Source: CAZRHH01 sp964599885
Lineage (GTDB): Bacteria > Chloroflexota > Dehalococcoidia > DSTF01 > JACRBR01
Length of the DNA: 18,853 nt
Assembly (NCBI GenBank): GCA_964599885.1
Contig: CAZRHH010000063.1
Span: 1 to 18,853, forward strand
Reading direction: 5' to 3'
The position numbers and the translations under genes were made by a program. Below the pieces are notes generated by a model. That model was given only the letters and a program-made list of their open reading frames with translations, made no database searches and had not been told where the DNA came from. Below, in pieces: positions 13,720 to 18,853 of this stretch (position 1 is its first letter; the number at the start of each line of letters is the position of its first letter).

Positions 13720-16218
13720 CTACGGCGCAGCCTCCGGCGTCACAGCGATGCTCAGCACGTCCGACTGACGCGCGTCCGGCAGCGCCGCCTCGTACGAACG
13801 CGGAAAGAACGCCACACCGTCCTGCGCCGGCAACGCGCCGATCGTTGTTCGGTCAACCACGTATCGCGACCACGACGCCCACGCGTCCGCGCTCACGAAG
13901 CTCGACGCGATCTCGCTCGTCGAGCGTCCCTCGTAGCGGTCGTCCGGAAAGCTCCACGCCTGCGTGTACGTCAGCGACACCGATCGCTCGACGCCGCCGA
14001 TCCGCGCGCGATTTCGCGTGTCCGCCAGCACGATCGCTCCGTCAGGCGCGTCGAACGGCCGCCGCATATCCCGCAACGTCAGCGACGGATAGTCACGCAG
14101 GTACCACAGCCACGCCGTCGCGAAGCCGTACGACGTATCAAGCACAATCGGCGGCGCCGGTGCGTACGACGGCGTCGCGCCCGCACGTTCGATCGCATCG
14201 CGTATCGCGACCACATCCGGCGACGTCCGCGACGGCTGTAGCAATTCGATCGGCGTCTCGCCGTTGTCGCGCAGCGCCAGCGCGTTGCGTAGTTGCGGCA
14301 CGTCGCCGTGACCCCAGCTCGCGAGCAGCCCCGTGTGCAGCGAGAACACGGCGATCCCCGCGAACGACGCCCCTGCCAGCGCCTGCATCCCCCGCGCGCG
14401 AACAAAAGCGCGCGGCGATGGCGCTGTTATCGTCGTCACCCGCGCGAACGGCACGGCGCCGACCAGATCATCAAGCAGCTTCGCCGCGAGCAGCGACATC
14501 GCCAGCACGATGTGCATCGCCAGCCACGGCTCCTTCATCTCCACCATCGTGAACGCGAAGAACGCCGCGACCGACCAGAACGCCAGAAACTTCGTGATCT
14601 CCGGCAGCCGCAACGCCAGCACCGCAAGCCCCGCCACAACAAGCGCCATCTCGATGCGATACGCACCTGCGTACGGCGTCGATGCCGGCAACGCGACAAT
14701 CGCGCCCACCGCCGCCACCGCAACGAGCATCGTCAGCCGGTCGCGCATCGTCCCGCGCGCCACCAGGTACGCAGAGCCAAGGGCGATCGCGATCAGCGGC
14801 AGAAATTCGTACACGGGCAGAATCATCCCGTAGTAGTACGGCGGCCTGCTCGTGACTTCCGCCTCGGTGCGCTGCCAGTAGTCGAGCGTCCCCCACAACC
14901 CCGTCCACACGCCGCCCTTGTTCGTGAAGAAACCCGTGAACAGCGTCAGCGCTGTACCGTAAAAGAGCGCCCAACAGATCACCCAAACATGAAACCGCCA
15001 CGCCAGCCCGATCGCGCCCGCAACAGCGAACAGCGCACCGAGCGTGATCATCATCACCGGCAGTTCGCCCCCCGGCGGCGTGCTCGTGCCGCCGAGTACA
15101 TAGATCTGCTGCTGTCCGGCAAACCCGCGGTCGCCGATAAACCCCAGCCGCTGCACCAGCGGCCCGTAAAACGGCATCACCAGCAGCGACAGCAACAGCA
15201 TCGGATGCGCCGCCACGGGCAGCGTCTTGAAATTGAACCGCTCGCGCAGCCCGCCGACGAACGGCCACGTTGCCGCGACCGGCCACGCCAGCATCAGCAG
15301 CGCCGCGCGCGCGCCGTATCCAGGCGTTGCGACGATCTGCTCCGGCGCCGCGTTCACCGCATAACGCGCCAGCCGCCGATCGTACGCCGCGCGACGCGTC
15401 GGCTGCGTCAGCACGCCGTACGCGTGCGCCAACGATTCGCGCACGTCGCGCGTTTCCGCGCCATCACTCAGCGACCGATACGCCTTACGCACCTGCTTGT
15501 CCGTCGCGTCCGCGTCGATGCCAAGCGTCTCGTAATGCGAGCGCCCACTCGTTGCATCATCGTTCCGCACGGCGCTCATCTGATCGAACAGGTCGACCGC
15601 GACGCGATAGGCCAGGTACGCGACGAAGATCGGCACGATCACAAGCGCCATCTCCGTCGTCACGACGAGTAGCGCCATCACCAGCGACATCAGGTACAGG
15701 TAGCCACGCTCCGGCGTCGTCAGGTAGCGCCACAGCACGATCGCCAGCGCCAGCGTGAACAGCGCCAGGTACATATCCGCGCCGGCGAACCGGCTGTAAT
15801 ACAGCATCGTCGGCGACACGGCCAGCGCCAGCGCCGCGGCAACCGCGCCCACCCGCCCGATCTGCCGCACGAACGCGAACGGCAACGCCGCCAGCAGCAC
15901 GCCCGCGATCGCCGGCCCCAGTCGCGCCGTCACGTCGCCGTCGCCGAGGATTCGGAAGACGCCGGCCGTCGCGATGTAGTGCAGCGGCCCGTGCATCATC
16001 GGCAGATGCTCGTACCCGCCCCCGTTCGCAAACTGCCGCGCGATCAGCGATGCCACGCCCTCATCCGCGTGAAACGCCCGCGTGCCGAGACGCCACAGCC
16101 GCAACAGCGCCGCCAGCCCGACGACGCCCGCGAACGCGACGAACATCACAAGCGCAGTCAACCGTTCGTGGGACATCGGCAATGCGGTATTCGGTCGATG
16201 AGTAGTGCGTGCAGCCAT
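13720..16218 (-). CDS. Agl23-like (TIGR03663) membrane glycosyltransferase with embedded degenerate J domain
   Basis: This 832-residue multi-pass membrane protein resembles the GT-C/GT39-like Agl23 family. TM1 is at about 21-41. The first outer loop has the acidic pair Asp52-Glu53 (FHADEG), where GT-C enzymes bind metal/lipid-phosphate sugar donor. HGPLHY follows at 76-81 and SPTMLYYSRFAGAD at 135-148, all family landmarks. Residues 228-282 form an unexpected insert resembling a J domain (HYETLGID, QVRKAYRSL, LAHAYGVLTQPTRRAAYD) without the HPD motif. More membrane segments follow to about residue 620. The C-terminal ~220 residues are soluble and probably extracytoplasmic. ATG 16218 is chosen over 16227 and 16176 because AGGGA lies 8 nt upstream. 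It probably transfers sugars from a lipid carrier to an envelope acceptor. Confidence 0.82.
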   Translation of the reverse strand: MAARTTHRPNTALPMSHERLTALVMFVAFAGVVGLAALLRLWRLGTRAFHADEGVASLIARQFANGGGYEHLPMMHGPLHYIATAGVFRILGDGDVTARLGPAIAGVLLAALPFAFVRQIGRVGAVAAALALAVSPTMLYYSRFAGADMYLALFTLALAIVLWRYLTTPERGYLYLMSLVMALLVVTTEMALVIVPIFVAYLAYRVAVDLFDQMSAVRNDDATSGRSHYETLGIDADATDKQVRKAYRSLSDGAETRDVRESLAHAYGVLTQPTRRAAYDRRLARYAVNAAPEQIVATPGYGARAALLMLAWPVAATWPFVGGLRERFNFKTLPVAAHPMLLLSLLVMPFYGPLVQRLGFIGDRGFAGQQQIYVLGGTSTPPGGELPVMMITLGALFAVAGAIGLAWRFHVWVICWALFYGTALTLFTGFFTNKGGVWTGLWGTLDYWQRTEAEVTSRPPYYYGMILPVYEFLPLIAIALGSAYLVARGTMRDRLTMLVAVAAVGAIVALPASTPYAGAYRIEMALVVAGLAVLALRLPEITKFLAFWSVAAFFAFTMVEMKEPWLAMHIVLAMSLLAAKLLDDLVGAVPFARVTTITAPSPRAFVRARGMQALAGASFAGIAVFSLHTGLLASWGHGDVPQLRNALALRDNGETPIELLQPSRTSPDVVAIRDAIERAGATPSYAPAPPIVLDTSYGFATAWLWYLRDYPSLTLRDMRRPFDAPDGAIVLADTRNRARIGGVERSVSLTYTQAWSFPDDRYEGRSTSEIASSFVSADAWASWSRYVVDRTTIGALPAQDGVAFFPRSYEAALPDARQSDVLSIAVTPEAAP

Positions 16219-16308
16219 AAAACACATCCCTGCGTTTCAAAGGGCGACCGGGTATTCAATAGTGTGTCGGCGGCTTGACATCACCCGCCGTCGGGCAAAC
16301 CCGCATAC

Positions 16309-16334
16309 CCCCACTTCCCATTACCCACTTCCCA
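16309..16334 (+). repeat. CCCACTTCCCATTA-type simple repeat
   Basis: CCCACTTCCCA occurs twice, separated by TTA, in the gap between the divergent glycosyltransferase and hydrolase genes. It resembles the GACTTCCGACCTCC stretch at 1496-1515 in style. Such CCACTTCCCA runs are frequent intergenic filler in some bacterial phyla. The hydrolase frame is open through it, which argues against using the far-upstream TTG 16275 as a start. Confidence 0.55.
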
Positions 16335-16370
16335 GAGCCCGATCGAACGGGTATCGTGTGTCGCACGTAC

Positions 16371-16380
16371 GTTCTAGAAC
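16371..16380. promoter_or_regulatory. Palindrome GTTCTAGAAC, possible operator of the MBL-recQ operon
   Basis: A perfect 10-bp palindrome with AT-rich centre lies 14 bp before the favoured TTG start of the hydrolase, immediately before its GAGG ribosome-binding site. ACGTACGT (16364-16371) adjoins it. A similar GTTC-TGC-GAAC lies at the rmuC promoter. It is not the known LexA arrangement GAAC-N4-GTTC. The palindrome is seen; operator function is speculative. Confidence 0.3.
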
Positions 16381-16394
16381 ACCGCGAGGTCCCG

Positions 16395-17264
16395 TTGCCC
16401 GCTCAGCACCGCCTCGGCAATCTGCGCCTCTCGATCCTCTCCGACGGCGCCTACTTTCAGGACGCCGGCTCCATCTTCGGCATCGTGCCGAAGCTGATGT
16501 GGGAGCGCCTGAACATCCCCCTCAACGACCGCCACCAGATGGAACTCGGCCTCAACTCGCTGCTCCTCGAATCGCAGGGGAAGACGATCCTCATCGAAAC
16601 CGGCGTCGGCGAGAAGGAACGCCCGCTCGCCCAGACCCGGCGCCCCGCCGGTACGCTGCTCGACGAACTGCACGCGCTCGGCGTCGCGCCTGACGACGTC
16701 GATATCGTCATCAACACGCACCTCCACGCCGACCACTGCGGCTGGAACACGCGCGCCGACGCCACGGGCAACTACGCACCGACCTTCCCCCGCGCCCGCT
16801 ACTTGATCCAGCGCGCCGAATGGGACGCAGCGATCGCGCCCAACGAACGCACGCGCGCCACGTACCTCGCCGAGAACATGCGCCCGCTTGAAGCGACCGG
16901 CCAGCTAGACCTCCTCGACGGCGAGACACGCGTGACCGACGACGTCACGATCGTTTCGACCTACGGCCACTCCCCCGGGCACGCCAGCGTCGTGCTCGCG
17001 TCCGGCGGCGAGTCGGCCGTCTACATCGGCGACATGATCCAGCACACCGTCCAGCTCGAGCGCGCCGCATGGGTGTCGTCGTTCGATGTCTACCCGCTCG
17101 AAGCGATGGAGACGAAGAAGGCCGTCGTCGCCCGCGCAATCGCCGAGCGCCAGCTCGTCGTCGCCGTACACGCCGCCTACCCCGGTCTCGGCTACATGAC
17201 CGAAACCGCCGACGGCAAGCGCGCATGGACGCCCGTCGAACCAAACGGAGGCGACCCGGCCTGA
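16395..17264 (+). CDS. Metallo-beta-lactamase-fold hydrolase
   Basis: The protein is 289 residues from TTG 16395. The metal site is complete for a dinuclear MBL hydrolase: His109-x-His111-x-Asp113-His114 (THLHADHCGW), His196 in SPGH, Asp213 in IGDMIQH and His259 in VHAAYPG. The overall pattern (SILSDG, FGIVPKLMWERL, GLNSLLLE, ETGVGEK) matches the lactonase/quorum-quenching-like MBL branch, but no substrate can be assigned. The start is uncertain. TTG 16395 has GAGG (16386-16389) 5 nt upstream; GTG 16356 is in frame without a ribosome-binding site and would add 13 residues containing rarer codons (GTT CTA) and a palindrome. The frame stays open to 16275 through repeat DNA. The TGA overlaps the recQ ATG. 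Confidence 0.87.
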   Translation: MPAQHRLGNLRLSILSDGAYFQDAGSIFGIVPKLMWERLNIPLNDRHQMELGLNSLLLESQGKTILIETGVGEKERPLAQTRRPAGTLLDELHALGVAPDDVDIVINTHLHADHCGWNTRADATGNYAPTFPRARYLIQRAEWDAAIAPNERTRATYLAENMRPLEATGQLDLLDGETRVTDDVTIVSTYGHSPGHASVVLASGGESAVYIGDMIQHTVQLERAAWVSSFDVYPLEAMETKKAVVARAIAERQLVVAVHAAYPGLGYMTETADGKRAWTPVEPNGGDPA

Positions 17265-18853
17265 TGGAGCTCTACGGCTGGCAGCGCGAGGCGATCGACG
17301 AACTGGAACAGGGCAGCGGCCGCGTCCTCGTCGTCGCGCCGACCGGCGGCGGCAAGAGCATGTGCTACCAGCAACCCGCCGTCGATCTCGATGGCATCGC
17401 GATCGTCATCACCCCGCTCGTCGCGCTCATGGCCGACCAGGTGGCGTCGCTCACCGCGCGCGGCATCCCGGCGACGTATCTCGCGTCGAACCTCGACCCC
17501 GATGAGAACCGCCGCCGCGCGCAGCTCGCGCTCGATGGCCACGTCAAGCTGCTCTACGTCGCGCCCGAGCGTCTCGCATCCGACCGCTTCGTCGATGAAG
17601 TGCTCGTTCGCCTGCCGCTCTCGCTGCTCGCCGTCGATGAAGCGCATTGCATCAGTCATTGGGGCCACGACTTCCGCCCCGACTATCTGCAGCTCGGCGC
17701 GCTCGTCCAGCGGCTCAACCCGCCGCGCCTGCTCGCCTGCACCGCCACCGCAACACCCGCCGTCCGTCGCGAGATCGTCGAGCGCCTGCACATGCCCGAA
17801 GCGCACCAGGTGCTGCGCGGCTTCGCGCGCGACAATCTCGAGCTCGCCGTCGAAGAGGTCAGCGGCCCGAAAGCGAAAGAGTTACGCATCGCCGCCGAAG
17901 TCAAGCGCGCGCTCGCCAAACCGCGCGCCAACAACGGCACCGCGATCGTCTACGCCGCCACCCGCAAGTCCGCCGAGGACGTCGCCGAGGCGCTGCGTCA
18001 CAACGGCTGGCGCGCCGAACACTATCACGCCGGCATGGACGGGCCCGACCGCACGCGCGTCCAGGAGCGTTTCCAGTCCGGCGATCTCGATGTCGTCGCC
18101 GCAACCAACGCGTTCGGCATGGGCATCGACCGCAGCGACATCCGTCTCGTCGTCCATCACGCGCTGCCCGAGTCGGTCGAAGCGCTCTACCAGGAAGTGG
18201 GCCGCGCCGGCCGTGACGGCGAGCCCGCGCAGGGTCTGCTGCTGATCTCCGATCCCGACATCGCCTGGCGCTTCAAGCTGATCGCCAACGAACCCGGCCT
18301 CGATGCGACGCACGCGCTGCACCGCCGCGAGATGTTCCGCGCGATGATCGCCTACGCCGAAACGTCAGACTGCCGCCACGACACGATCCTCCGCTACTTC
18401 GAGGACGAGGCCGAAGCGCTCGGCGGCTGCAGCCACTGCGACAACTGCCGCGCCCGCGCCGCTGGCACCCTCAGCGACGAGCCAGACGAAGAGACCTCCG
18501 CGCCCGTCGTCCGCGCCATGCTCACCGCGATCCGCACCTTGCCGTTCTCCTGCGGCGCCAGCACGCTCGCGTCGTACCTCATCGGCGCCGCGACACGCCA
18601 GGTCGAGAAGTACGACTGGCACCGCCGCAAGGAGTTCGGCGTACTGAAAGATCACACCGAAGACCGCACGAAGCGCCTTCTGAGGCGCAGCCTCGCCGCC
18701 GGCCTGATCGCCAGCGAAAGCGGCGACGTCGCATCGACCCTCAAGATCACCCGCCGTGGCGCCGACGTCGCCTCCGGCGCAAAGCCCAACCCCGTCCGCC
18801 TGCCGCCCGCGCGCACACCCGCGCCCGCGACTACGTCGTCACGCAGCCGCGCC
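17264..18853 (+). CDS. recQ: ATP-dependent DNA helicase RecQ (3' end beyond window)
   Basis: The first 530 codons are visible and the frame is open at the right edge. Helicase motif I is at about 25-32 (APTGGGKS), motif II Asp125-Glu-Ala-His128 within the RecQ-specific DEAHCISHWGHDFRPDY, TATATP is motif III, and the C-terminal RecA lobe has ATNAFGMGID and EVGRAGRDG. The zinc-binding cysteines are Cys370, Cys389, Cys392 and Cys395. The winged-helix RQC region follows (about 415-490), then a Pro/Ala-rich stretch that reaches the edge; any HRDC domain would lie outside. RecQ unwinds 3'-5' during recombination repair. ATG 17264 shares its A with the hydrolase stop (TGATG), and GGAGG is at 17247-17251. 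Confidence 0.95.
   Translation, partial: MELYGWQREAIDELEQGSGRVLVVAPTGGGKSMCYQQPAVDLDGIAIVITPLVALMADQVASLTARGIPATYLASNLDPDENRRRAQLALDGHVKLLYVAPERLASDRFVDEVLVRLPLSLLAVDEAHCISHWGHDFRPDYLQLGALVQRLNPPRLLACTATATPAVRREIVERLHMPEAHQVLRGFARDNLELAVEEVSGPKAKELRIAAEVKRALAKPRANNGTAIVYAATRKSAEDVAEALRHNGWRAEHYHAGMDGPDRTRVQERFQSGDLDVVAATNAFGMGIDRSDIRLVVHHALPESVEALYQEVGRAGRDGEPAQGLLLISDPDIAWRFKLIANEPGLDATHALHRREMFRAMIAYAETSDCRHDTILRYFEDEAEALGGCSHCDNCRARAAGTLSDEPDEETSAPVVRAMLTAIRTLPFSCGASTLASYLIGAATRQVEKYDWHRRKEFGVLKDHTEDRTKRLLRRSLAAGLIASESGDVASTLKITRRGADVASGAKPNPVRLPPARTPAPATTSSRSRA

Noticed and set aside
14293..15672. 459-codon + strand open frame opposite the glycosyltransferase
   Set aside because: Arg/His/Gln-rich shadow translation without any motif.
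16275..16280. TTGACA upstream of the metallo-hydrolase as a promoter
   Set aside because: No AT-rich -10 follows at the right distance; the region is CCC-rich repeat DNA.

Overview
The window is high-GC bacterial chromosome with ordinary gene density. It carries twelve intact or window-truncated protein genes, the fused remains of two more, one clear riboswitch, and an unusual number of small intergenic repeats. No tRNA, rRNA, CRISPR array, transposase or phage gene was seen. The organism is probably a Chloroflexota member (Dehalococcoidia/Thermomicrobia-like). This is inferred from the Agl23-type (TIGR03663) membrane glycosyltransferase, the general gene style and the repeat families; no marker gene settles it.

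Layout. 1-325: 3' end of a surface protein with an Ig-like domain. 350-675 (-): a scar joining the tail of an ECF sigma factor to the first ~60 codons of an FAD-dependent amine oxidase-type gene that also carries a frameshift. 681-1460 (+): a short-chain dehydrogenase starting 5 bp from the relic's start. 1461-1782: intergenic repeats, then a TPP riboswitch that controls a CytX-like NCS1 pyrimidine permease (1783-3180). 3375-4940 (+): rmuC. 4937-5904 (-): a small LuxR-type regulator overlapping clpP. 6053-6487 (+): a cupredoxin lipoprotein. 6515-8917 (-): mutS2. 9253-10512 (-): an MFS exporter. 10812-11579 (-): a second short-chain dehydrogenase. 11864-13605 (+): a two-gene operon of a serine beta-lactamase/esterase and a glycolipid-binding family protein. 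13720-16218 (-): the Agl23-like glycosyltransferase, with a J-domain-like insert lacking the HPD motif. 16395-18853 (+): a metallo-beta-lactamase-fold hydrolase coupled to recQ, which runs off the window.

How the genes connect. Three junctions show translational coupling (luxR/clpP, hydrolase/glycolipid-binding, MBL/recQ). DNA maintenance is represented by rmuC, mutS2 and recQ, which are not adjacent. Thiamine supply is represented by the TPP riboswitch and permease. The relic and neighbouring dehydrogenase look like remains of the sigma-factor/amine-oxidase/CFA-synthase lipid-modification cluster known from many bacteria, though the lost genes are inferred.

The most interesting items are the degenerate J domain inside the glycosyltransferase, the sigma/oxidoreductase deletion scar, and the LuxR-ClpP overlap. 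The + strand looks C-rich whichever way genes point, which suggests replication-strand skew. All calls come from reading the sequence; no database search was run.
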